Part shown: positions 54,801 through 64,000 of the stretch, piece after piece | Layout of the letters: every line of letters starts with the position of its first letter | Numbering within the stretch: position 1 is the stretch's first letter | Assembly (NCBI RefSeq): GCF_001723175.1 | Contig: NC_064653.1 | Span: 1,302,001-1,366,000 of the forward strand | Origin: Penicillium oxalicum | Lineage: Eukaryota; Ascomycota; Eurotiomycetes; Eurotiales; Aspergillaceae | Length of the DNA: 64,000 nt | Direction: 5' to 3' | Program-made: the position numbers and the translations under genes | The notes under the pieces: generated by a model | Seen by the model: only the letters and a program-made list of their open reading frames with translations | Told to the model about the DNA's origin: nothing | The model's database searches: none

Positions 54801-55199
54801 AGAATCATTGCGGACATACATTAGGCAGAAAAAGCAAAGACAATCATCGCTCTTGACTCGGTAACGGTGCGCGTGAATCAACCGGACATACTAGAAGGGT
54901 ATCGAGGAGAGCCCCTCCCAAAACAAGGAAGAAAGAAATAAGGTGCAACATGGGAATAACCAACACGAAAGGAAAAAAAGAAAAAGACAATAAAAAAGAC
55001 ACCCTTGCAGAAAACCCAACTCCAGATGCACAAAAGTTCAAGGGGACCGATTTCCTCAGCCAGAAACTCCAAGCACCATGAGCACGCCCCACTCCTTTGA
55101 TAAATTCACAGATCATTGTAAGATTGGTCCTCGAGATGCTCTGCCAGAGAGCCCCTCTGGTAAAATGAGCGGACCAAGAGCGAACAGGAAGCGCAGGGC
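51836..55199. other. 3.4-kb region upstream of GDE1 with possible repeat remnant
   Basis: The first 600 bp hold the GDE1 leader and promoter. From about 52440 to 54840 the base composition is more AT-rich and open frames are short. A TATATATAAA (52934 onward) followed 65 bp later by TTGGTATC and the imperfect palindrome TGTTGGCATAACA (53005-53017) recalls the end of a long terminal repeat, but no second copy is in the window. A frame at 54186-54650 (plus, 154 codons) is hydrophobic, lacks a known family and is not supported. An A/T-run lies at 54109-54156. Confidence 0.4.
54109..54156. repeat. T-rich run with TTTTTA units
   Basis: A 48-bp stretch made almost only of T with A spaced every 6-8 bases, ending in a run of A. 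Low-complexity sequence of this kind can be a nucleosome-free element or the scar of a poly-A insertion. No target-site duplication is evident. Confidence 0.8.
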
Positions 55200-57803
55200 T
55201 TAGCATACTGATGGCTGCACCAAAGGCTTCAACGCCTCGACTCCAGTCTGTATAATGGCCGAATTGGACGTCTTCTTGAGACACGAGGTCAGAACCTCGA
55301 CGCCCTTGGCCTCTTTCACGGCAGCTCTGGCACGCTGCCCAATGTCCCCCGAGGCCGTGGTGAGATTTTGAAGACACACCACGCCGCGGTGAACGAGGGC
55401 ATCGTCATCCTCCTGACACAGACCAAGGAGCAATTCAACTCCCCGTGGCCTTTCGAGAACTGCTGCCACCGCGGCATCAAATTCGGTCAGCATCGCAATA
55501 GCGCCACCCGCCGCCCGTCGAGTAGCCAGGTCATCAGCATCGGTAAGAGCAAGCATGATGTGCAGTCGTTGCGAAGCTCTCTTGGTGGCATCGGCAAACT
55601 TGATGATTCCCGATTCACAAGTCATGAGGTTGCAGACTAGTTCGCAGGCAGCCCGCTGCACACGCGAGTTATTAGAGAGGAGGAGGTCTTCAATGACCGG
55701 CCATCCCTCTCGAACAATCAACTCGGCGGGGGAATCATCACGCGGATAAGACGCCAAGTTGGTCAAGGCAAGAAGACTTTCAAAAACAGGCAGGAGATCG
55801 CGAGGCTGGTCCACGGAAATCGTGGCGCCGTTGGGAGAGGCCAGAAGTGAAAGTAGTGGCCGCACTGGAGAAGTCGCTTGAGGAAACCCGGTGGATGGAA
55901 AAGCATGGGCTGGGTCAACCGAAATAAGAACCCGAGCCAGTGCGTGAGATGCGGTTCGACTCGTCTCGGACACTGTATTGGTCTGATTTGGCTTCGAAAC
56001 AGACAGTCCCAGTAGTAGTTTGATGGCACCTTGTTGGGCCAACGTACCTCGGGACTTGGATCGCCGTGCTAGGGCCAACATGATCTTGGCAGTCAAGTCG
56101 TTGGCAGATGGGGAAGCTAGTCGGCCACACTCGACCAGAAGGGACATGACCCCCGCGTCCACAAGAGCGCCGCAGCGCTCAAGAACAGCATCATCTTCGT
56201 CACGAGGATCGACGGGGGCGCGCGCATTTCCGGCAGAGGCATCGGCATAATTCTTCAACTGAGACATCTTTTTCTGTTCATCAGACATGGTGGGAAGGAA
56301 TTTGGTGAGATTGGAAATGATCATCAGGCCGCCAAACAGCACGGAAGTTTCGGCGGTATGGCGTTTCAAGACGTTGACCAAATTACGCAAAAAAGGAGGA
56401 TCCATAGCGATTTGATTCTTGACCGAGGGCTCAACGGACGAGTAAGCTAGACCCTCAACCGCGTGAGAAATATTTTCAACCTTGGATTCAGTCATTAGTC
56501 CCTTAAACTTTTGCACCAAGTCCGTCACGCCTGCGTTCGCCTCCTGGGCCTCACCGTTCTTGGTCGATGGCTGGGTGGTTTCGGAGGCGCGAATCTTCGC
56601 CAAAACCACCGCGGCCAGCTCCGAGCCCTCGTCACTCCCATTGGTCAGGGTGTGTGACAGCCAGTCCGAGAAGTTTTTGGTCACGATTTCTCGGCAGGGC
56701 CGGTTGATACATGCGGCATTAAGTAGCTCCAAAATGGAGAGCTCGACCTTCTTGCGGGTGGCATCCCGGGTTGCCAGGGGACTCAATGCCGCCATGAATC
56801 CCTCGGATAAGAAGATCCCAGCAGCGGCACTCGGGGCCACGGGAAAGACCGCGGCGACCGCGGAGAATGCGATGATCATGTCATTCAACCGACCCTTGGC
56901 AATCATTGCGGTGATCAGCATGGCGAATTGCTTTTCGCCGGCCTCCTTGGAGACCTCGAGGTACTTTGCGGTGGCCAGGGTAGCTTGACTGCGTAGCTCC
57001 AGAGGGAGTCGGCTGTCCAGGGAGGTCAAGATGACCTCAAACTCTTCATCATCCACCAAATGCTGCAGGCGGCTCGCATCAACCGCCAATAACCGAGTGA
57101 TTCCCTTCAGAGCACGACCGTCGAGATCATGGCCCGATTCCATCAACTTGGCCAAGAACAGTTGGAAAAGCTCACTCTCGCAGTGGAGGCGCTTGTCCTC
57201 GCAAGGCCAGACCTGCGGATCGAGGACCACCGTATCCAGACATACTGCCGCTCCGTCGCCACGGTCAAAGATTTCATCGAAGAAAGTTGTCACAGAGATC
57301 TGGAGTTGGTCGGAAAAGTATTGACGGACGCTGGTATTTTGGCGGACTAGCCCGGAGATGATCTCGTCTTGAATATCCGAGAGAACATGCGCCCGCTGGT
57401 CGAGTAGAAGTTTCAGCGCCTCCAAGGCGACGTTCTCGGGAGGCTTCAGGCCATCGGCGCGAAGATAAAAGGCGGCTTCTTTGCCGGCAACTTCATCTTT
57501 ACGAGCTGCGTACCGACGGCAGAGGTCGAGGAGCGGGTGGCCACTTTCTTCTTCCTGTTGAATCTTGAGGAAGGCGGCTTTCACGTCGAGGTTATCCTTT
57601 GAGATGGACAATGCCTCTCTGAGGTTGCGTGATGCGGCCTATGAAAGAGACCGAGCGAATCAATTTCTCGTTCCGGGACCCTAGGAAGGACTTGGGTAGC
57701 TCATAATCGCTCGGAGACTTACATCGCGGTGACCCGCATCAAATAACTCGACGGCCTCGCGTGCCAGGTGAACAGCGCGCTCTTCGCCCGTTGCCGAGAC
57801 CAT
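55200..57803 (-). CDS. SHE4: UCS-domain myosin chaperone (She4/Rng3/CRO1 type)
   Basis: Co-chaperone that binds Hsp90 and folds and stabilises myosin motors, needed for endocytosis, cell shape and cytokinesis. The Podospora relative CRO1 governs the switch from syncytial to cellular state. Exons 57803-57723 and 57638-55200 give 839 residues, joined in phase 0 over an 84-bp GTAAGT..CATAG intron. The first exon encodes MVSATGEERAVHLAREAVELFDAGHRD, continuing into AASRNLREALSISKD: a TPR-like helical start. The rest is an armadillo-type helical solenoid, with the UCS region (about 400-830) showing LKNYADA, ALVDAGVMSLLVEC, LLSNNSRVQRAACELVCNLM and AAGGAIAMLTEFD. The stop is TAA at 55200. No membrane or signal features are seen. 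Family assignment is good; the exact orthologue name is by analogy. Confidence 0.9.
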
Positions 57804-60597
57804 TGCCGGAGGTGCTGTGAGCAGCGCGCTGCGAGCGAGAGATCAGGAAAACTGGGTTCCGAAGATAAGAGGAAGCTAGTGGCAAGCACGAGAATCAACT
57901 GTTTGTGGGATGGTTCTTTGGCAGAGAGATCTGTTGTTTTTTTTTTCTGCCGTTCGGAGATGGAGGGGGGGGGAGGGTCGCGGATAAAGTGGAGTTGGAG
58001 GAGGAAGAGAGAGATGAGTCCAGTTTGCACCAGTGCGAAAAGGAAGTTCCGCGGATTTTATCAGATCCACGGAGCCGCGAGCGTTTCAACAGGGATGAAG
58101 GTGTAAGAGCCACGTCAACCGGGCACGGAAATTTGGGTAAAGAGGTGAACCACCGACGGAGATACTTCTTGCAGACTCGCGTCGATCTTCCAATGATTTA
58201 TTCTTGGCCAGCTTGGCTTTGGTCTGCACCTGGCAGATTGCAGAAAGGAGCGAGTATAGACAAGTATACCCACATTGACTGGGACGCATAATGCATCAGA
58301 GCATGTGTAATGTGTATTGTTACCGATTACGAGGTCGGTATTACCAATCGCGCTGCATCCCCCAAAGTTCCGTGGATTGGATCGCATCGGCATTGACGAC
58401 CAACGATACGGCATTTCCGTGACCCTCGCATTACAAGGATCTACAGGTGCGTCCGGCCGGGGGGCGTTGGCCCCCACCCACTTATCTCCGGACGGGCCCC
58501 TCGCCTTTTTGGCACGCCTAGGCCTAATTAATTGTATGGTCAGTCCAGCGTCCGGTCCAGCTGGTTACAATTACCGTCCATGGTGTCCAATTGGCCATTG
58601 GCTCCTTTCCGGCGACCACTTTCATGATTCAGCTGGCTCCAGGTGGTTTTGACTGTATGATACCGTACTGCATACCGTACGGGTGGGCTTTCTGTCAGCC
58701 CATTTCCGCCACCAATACCCATTATCAATCGCCCTGATAAGACCAACCACGAAGGCGCCCGCCATCACGTTGCCGATAAACCAAAACTCACAATCGCGCC
58801 GAGAGGCTGCCCGCGATACGCTCCATCTTCATTCAGATCATTCAGACAGACTGGACAAGATGACATAAGTTGCCAGGGCTACGATTCACTCAGTGATAGT
58901 ACGGACTCGACAGACTCACGGACCAACCACCCCGGCACAGCTCCAGTCGTAAGCTCTGACTCTGCATGATCATCCGGGCCCGGTCGATAGGTCTCCGCGA
59001 TGGATGTCCATGGCATTGTACAACGTCACTTACCATGTCCATCAAATGGGGACTAGTGAAAGGGCGATCGAAGCACGTCCATCTTGCCAGCCTTGACCCG
59101 AACAAGCAGGATGAGCTAAACGCGGTACAATCCCCGGCCGCCCGATTAGTCCGTCCAAGCCGGAGGTGTCAAGGAACACAACCTCTTCTCCATCCGCCCT
59201 TGACATCCATTCCCACTGCTGATTCGAGGAAGTTCGTAGCGAGTCTTGCCAAGCATTAACCTTAAAAAAAAATTCATTTTTCACTTCTTCGTCTTCGGGG
59301 TGGAAGCTAGTCAGCGACGGTACACTTCATCACTTGGCTCATGGCACAGACGATCCATCGACTTTCAGCTAAGCACGCATGGCTAGCAGTCTCAAAAGTC
59401 CGTCGGTGGGACAACAAAGAACATGCGTACTTGCTTACAGAAGTGCATTCTTGCCAAGAAGATGGGATGATCGGAAACATGGAAGTCATTTAGGCTGGAT
59501 CACCCTTCATGGTATGGTGGCTTCCAGGCCTGCCCAGTCTTTTGATGGGATACATTGGGTCTATCGTGGTGACACCCATACCCACCTGCACACCTGGAGT
59601 TGTGGCCACGGAGATCACTTCCAACGGCCATTGAGCCGATGGGATCTACAGAGAGAGGGATTGACGACCGATGCTGGGGTGAGATCATCTGTAGTCAGCA
59701 CCGGAAATAGTCTACCGGATCACCGGGCAGGGATCTGAGAGATCCATTGAATCCCCGGAGGATGAATCTGAGTTAACCTTTGGGCCGATTCCAGTTCCTC
59801 CACTTTCTTGCAAATCCTACAATTACACAGGTCGAGATGAGACAACTGGTTCAGTAACGGAGTACATACTGGAAGTACAGTGCCTCGAAACATCCTGGTA
59901 TCCCTCTCCCAGAACACCTAACGGGCATGCCACTCACATCCAGGCCCTCCTTGCGCTACTGTTCCAAGTTATGAACACGTATCGGCGAGAGAAAGCTCGA
60001 CCTAGTGATACAAAGGCCATCATTTATCTCCGTACGCATGATGGGAATGCCAGCTCAGGCATTTTCACTAAGCCCACCTACCTACTTGCCAAGGGGCACC
60101 TTGTTCACCCCATTTGAAGCAAGTGCTTTGTCCATGATATAGTTTGGCGATTGCTCGGTCAAGACTCAATCATTCTCCAGTGGACGATGCTTCAGCGACA
60201 CATTGTTAAAACCACATTAATTGCAATCAATGTAGCTAATCGCGGCTGAATCCCAACGAGGCGAGAGGACAAGATACCGTGAGGGTACATATTGACAGAA
60301 ACAAACAGGACTTCAGCTGGAGCACGGAGCATTCGAAAGCCAACATTGTAGGAGGGACCGCGATCGACGCTATCACCTCGTGACCTGGCCCTATCTTATC
60401 GCGGAGCTATTTGACTCCCTCCATTCATTCGCGATCAACGACGTCGAGTTGGGTCCAGTACAATACTTGATTGACAGTCTCGCAGACTGTACTTACGGTT
60501 GTCATCTCTCGTTGCGGTTGACTTCGATCTTTGATTTCCAGTATCCCTGGCAGTTTCGTCATGGTCAAGGTTCGCTCCGTTTGCTCCGCATAGAATC
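57804..60597. other. 2.8-kb region between divergent genes
   Basis: Promoters of the UCS gene (-) and TFB4 (+) lie at its ends. I support no gene. Open frames (58317-58652, 58966-59259, 59379-59738, plus) are short, not linked by clear splice sites and match no family. A poly-T/G patch, ttttttttt...gggggggg, occurs at 57939-57976 in the UCS leader. Confidence 0.45.
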
Positions 60598-61817
60598 ATG
60601 AACTCAGTCGATGCATCTGAGCACTACGAGCTCAATGCAACAGGTATCTGCACTCTGACAGTCCTGGGGTATTTCTCTCCACTATCCAGCGTCACTGACA
60701 AGAAACGCCAGAACTTGCACCTTCTCTGCTCACCGTGATTCTCGATACGAATCCACATGCCTGGGCCACCCTGGAGAACTCGCTCCCGCTGACCAAGGCC
60801 GTGGCAAACATTCTCGTCTTTATCAATGCCCATCTCGCCTGTAATTATGCGAACGAGGTCGCGGTGGTGGCATCTCACACCACGAAAGCAACATGGCTGT
60901 ACCCTGTGCACGATGAAGACCCAACCAAAGCATTAGCCGACGGCGACGGCGACATCACAATGAATGGTCAGGATGGAACAGGGTCACAGACCAACAAATA
61001 CCGCCCGTTCCGCGTCGTGGAGGAACGAGTCACACAACGGTTGAAAGAACTTATGGATACGACGAGCAGCGAGGATCTTCGCGGGAACACATCCACTATG
61101 CTCGCGGGGGCGCTGACCCTGGCTTTAAGCAACATCAATCGGCGGACCATTGCCTGGGCCGAGAAGCACGGCGGTGCAGATTTGGAAGATGCCGCCGGTG
61201 ATACCGGTGGTGGTGGCAGTGGGCCTGCAGGGGGTACAGGACCAGGGCGGTACTCGGCAGCAAGCGACGACGAACGCCTCCAAAGCCGAATCCTGATCGT
61301 TTCGGTCAGTGGGTCCAGCGACTCGGCGCACCAGTACATCCCCGTCATGAACGGCATTTTCGCCTGCCAGCGATTGCACATTCCTATTGACGTGTGCAAA
61401 TTGAGTGGCGATGCGGTGTTTCTGCAGCAGGCCTGCGATGCCACCAAGGGCGTCTACATGGCTCTTTCTGAACCGCGTGGCCTGCTGCAGTATTTGATGA
61501 TGGCTTTTCTTCCGGACCAACGCTCACGCAAACATCTCGTTTTGCCGACGCGCGTCGATGTTGATTTCCGCGCGGCATGCTTTTGTCATCGACGGGTCGT
61601 GGACATTGGCTACGTCTGCTCTATTTGCCTCAGCATCTTCTGCGAGCCGCCTCCCGACAATGAGTGTCTGACGTGCGGGACGCCGCTCGACATTGGTGAC
61701 TTTGGCTCTAAACCAGCTCTCATTCCGAGAAAGAAGAAGAAAAAGAAGCGAGCGAATGGGACATCGACGGTAGGAACGCCCATGTCCACGGGAACGCCAA
61801 CCCCCGGCCCGGGCTGA
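60598..61817 (+). CDS. TFB4: TFIIH core subunit TFB4 (p34)
   Basis: Subunit of the TFIIH core that partners p44/Ssl1 in transcription start and nucleotide excision repair. Exons 60598-60643 and 60712-61817 give 383 residues, joined over a 68-bp GTATCT..CCAG intron that yields NATELAPSLLTVILDTNPHAW. The von Willebrand A-like fold shows ILDTN, VFINAHLACNYANEVAVVASH, ILIVSVSGSSDSAHQYIPVMNGIFACQR and CKLSGDAVFLQQACDATKGVYM. The C-terminal zinc ring has Cys at 305, 307, 318, 321, 326, 334 and 337 (CSICLSIFCEPP, CLTCGTPL). A Gly-rich loop (GDTGGGGSGPAGGTGPG) at about 177-193 and an acidic DGDGDI patch are fungal extras. The end is a basic KKKKKKR-type tail. Assignment is secure. Confidence 0.95.
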
Positions 61818-62527
61818 TATGGACTGGAAAAGAATGAGGCTTCAATCAAGTGACAAACTCATATTCCCTTGTACTCTATAACCATTTCTCTCGCTGGATT
61901 CGAGGAACTGGAAAGGTCTCTAATTCGGCTGATGCTATCATGGAATCAATGAGGCATAAAAGACGTATCAGCGTGATTTCATGGAGTTTTTTCTAGGTCA
62001 TCTAGGTAATGAACGCAGATTCACGTATGTCCTAGAGCCAAGACGGTGTAGTGAACAGACACATCGGACGTGCGCTCGAAAGGAAAGGCCAGGATGGGGA
62101 AATCTTGAACGCCTGAAATTGAGGACCATGCAATGGCCGGTCAGAGCAATGTGCAGAACAGATGTCAGAGAATTAAGACCATGGAGACAATGGTCAGCCA
62201 TAATCGATGCGTGAAGAAAGAATATGCCATAGGATAATTGGAGGGCGTAAGACTAATAGGGAATCGCCCAGGAAAGCACATAAAGAACACCCACAATGCT
62301 GCTGGCGGTCTCCAACACCCACAGCGGCAATCGAGCTAGCATTTGTAGATCGAGATTCAGCGGGCGAGAAGTGCCAAACCTTATTCCGCCGCCTGCCGGC
62401 AAGACATTTATGCTGTTCTCGTGTTTAGGTCCTATCGATCTTTCGAATTTTGGCCGCGGGCCTAACAGTACCACGTACGAATATTTATCAGCACGCTCGT
62501 TCGAAAAAGCCCGAAGCGGTCTCTCAC
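61818..62527. other. Convergent 3' spacer, TFB4 / taspase-like
   Basis: 710 bp between facing stop codons. Frames here are short and without family match. It must contain both 3' untranslated regions. Confidence 0.5.
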
Positions 62528-64000
62528 TTACTCGGGATACTGGAAGTATGTTCCTCCAAGAGCAGTAGCTCCGGATCGTGTGATTCGAGACATGATACAA
62601 GAAGGCTGCTCATCGCAGCTTGACATGGATGCAACCGCCTGTATAGAATGATCAGTGATAGTCTGGCAACTGCGTATTCTTGGAAACCAACAAAAGAGTC
62701 GCTGTTATGAGCGAAGAAGAGAGCGATGCCATCGATAGTCTTCTTGACACACATGATACCGATCGAACCGCCGATGTCGCTATTGATCACAGCAGGATGA
62801 CCTAGACATTGTCTGTGTCAGCATCTTTTCACAGCAAAACACCCTCGGTGTCATTTTGAAGAACAAGCATACGCGCAAATTCGTTCTTGATCATTTCGGT
62901 AATAGCCTCCTCCTCGCTCACGTTTACAAGACGTCCATTGCGGTCTTTGCGTTGAGCGTAGTAAACACGATTGGCACACGTACTGGCGGCGAATGTAGAC
63001 GAGATATGCTCGCCAGTGCCAGATGTACACACAGCCACGGTGGCTTTTTCGGAATCAGTTGGATCAACAGGAGTCACATGGGTGCCAATACCGATCAATG
63101 CAGCCGGACCAACTCTGCCCCGATGCTTCATGCCGATGCCTCCGGAGGAGGATCCCGCGGCGATGTTACCATATTTATCAACCGCGATGACTCCAACAGT
63201 GTCCGTGATGGAATCTTCCTTCTCAGAGGGACGTTCTTCGGTGCCATTCAGGCTGTTTGAATCCCCAAGCTCCGCTCGAAGGCTGGATCCGTAGCCAGCT
63301 GGAAAATCGAGTCGTGGGTCATGCTGATGCTGTAATTTAAATAAACAAATGGTTAATGTTACGTACAGATCGCACATACGCCATTGGTTCTCTTACGATA
63401 TTGTCAAGCCGAGAGTGTTCTGCGTCCTCGTGGAAGTTAGTAGGGGGAAGCACAGAAGATCCAGGGTGGACAGATTGTTCAAGACCGAAGCGAGTGCCAC
63501 TGGGGCCTGTGTGGGTGGTCTCTGGAGTGGTTTCAGAATGAAACGTCGTGCGATGACCATCTGTAGAATCTGCGCCCTCGATATGCTCAAACCGAACATA
63601 ATCACTCTGGTGTACCTGTGTCGTGTCATCTGCTGTGCGAACATTTTTTTCTATTCCACTTTCGACGACGGTAGTTTGGCTCGTGGGACAGACGCTGGGA
63701 CGGCAAACCCATGCGAGAAAAGGGTTTCGCTTGCTCTTCTCTGGGTGCTTAGCTTCATAGGCAGCGATATCTTTGCACCACATCTCGTACCGAGCCCGGG
63801 GTCCAGGAGCGATGAGATGTTCCGGAACGGTAAGAAGGACACCATTGTCCCAGGCAAAGTCAGCAGCTCCCTGGCCCACGAGAAAGTTTGGTGGCACTCG
63901 AGCTAGTCCAGGGTTACGGTACGCTTGGTCATAGATCTTGCGAGCTAGCATGATGGGGTTCTTGACAGCTGATCTGCGAGTTAGTCAGATGTCCAGGTAA
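62528..64000 (-). CDS. Threonine aspartase / type 2 asparaginase (Ntn hydrolase), 5' end outside window
   Basis: N-terminal nucleophile hydrolase of the taspase/glycosylasparaginase family, made as a precursor that cleaves itself before a Thr. Exons in the window are 63973-63397, 63329-62843, 62801-62692 and 62638-62528; the 5' exons lie beyond 64000. The visible protein begins SAVKNPIMLARKIYD and includes FAWDNGV. The nucleophile is the Thr of DTVGVIAVD (codon 63200-63198), followed by GNIAAGSSSGGI, KHRGRVG and TSGTGEHI. The end reads FFAHNSDSF, AVASMSSCDEQP and GGTYFQYPE. Between the alpha part and the nucleophile lie about 150 disordered residues rich in Ser, Thr, His and Glu, resembling the long loop of taspase 1. 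Introns are 67, 41 and 53 bp; the 41-bp one is very short. Substrate unknown. Confidence 0.87.

Noticed and set aside
1..64000. A secondary-metabolite cluster or defence island
   Set aside because: No polyketide synthase, NRPS, terpene enzyme, pathway transporter, NLR-type or toxin gene is seen; the genes are mostly conserved housekeeping functions.

Overview
The window is nuclear DNA of a filamentous ascomycete, most likely a eurotialean fungus (Aspergillus/Penicillium/Talaromyces type). The grounds are dense single genes on both strands with no operons, short spliceosomal introns (mostly 41-90 bp, GT..AG, with some of 130-270 bp), very short first coding exons, and protein families typical of this group. 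I found no ribosomal RNA, convincing tRNA, CRISPR array, prophage or intact transposon. Gene models were assembled by hand from splice sites and reading frame, so exon borders are predictions.

Layout. 1-4906: about 4.9 kb without a gene I can support. 4907-11729: eIF2B alpha (-) and NUF2 (+) diverge from a 269-bp spacer, then an unrecognised possibly RecA-like gene (-) diverges from AP-3 beta (+). 12678-15213: PPG1-type phosphatase (+) converges on Rho-GDI (-). 17221-24812: a BQT4-like inner nuclear membrane protein (+) and CLP1 (+), then a large fungal protein (-) with three similar Cys/Trp modules. 27181-33644: a ZTA1-type quinone reductase (+) converges on Arb1 (-); inositol polyphosphate multikinase (+) follows. 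34371-40553: mitochondrial uS19 (+), then TAF10 (-) and a TBF1-like telobox protein (-). 42261-46520: a membrane-anchored histidine-phosphatase-like protein that has lost its catalytic residues (+), and a lineage-specific Asn/Gly-rich protein (+). 47995-57803: GDE1 (SPX-ankyrin-GDPD, -) and a UCS myosin chaperone (-). 60598-64000: TFIIH subunit TFB4 (+) and a taspase-like Ntn hydrolase (-) that runs off the right edge.

Most genes are housekeeping: transcription and RNA processing (TAF10, TFB4, CLP1), translation (eIF2B alpha, mitochondrial uS19), chromosomes and nuclear envelope (NUF2, BQT4-like, TBF1-like, Arb1), trafficking and cytoskeleton (AP-3 beta, Rho-GDI, UCS protein) and phosphate/inositol signalling (GDE1, IPMK, PPG1). 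They are not a pathway cluster, and I see no biosynthetic gene cluster.

The observations most worth following are the triplicated Cys-Trp-CxxC module at 22242-24812, the catalytically dead histidine phosphatase at 42261-44006, in-frame micro-exons of 18 nt (Arb1) and 16 nt (mitochondrial uS19), Arb1 itself, the possible dual-targeted ZTA1 starts, and telomere-like motifs just upstream of the TBF1-like gene.
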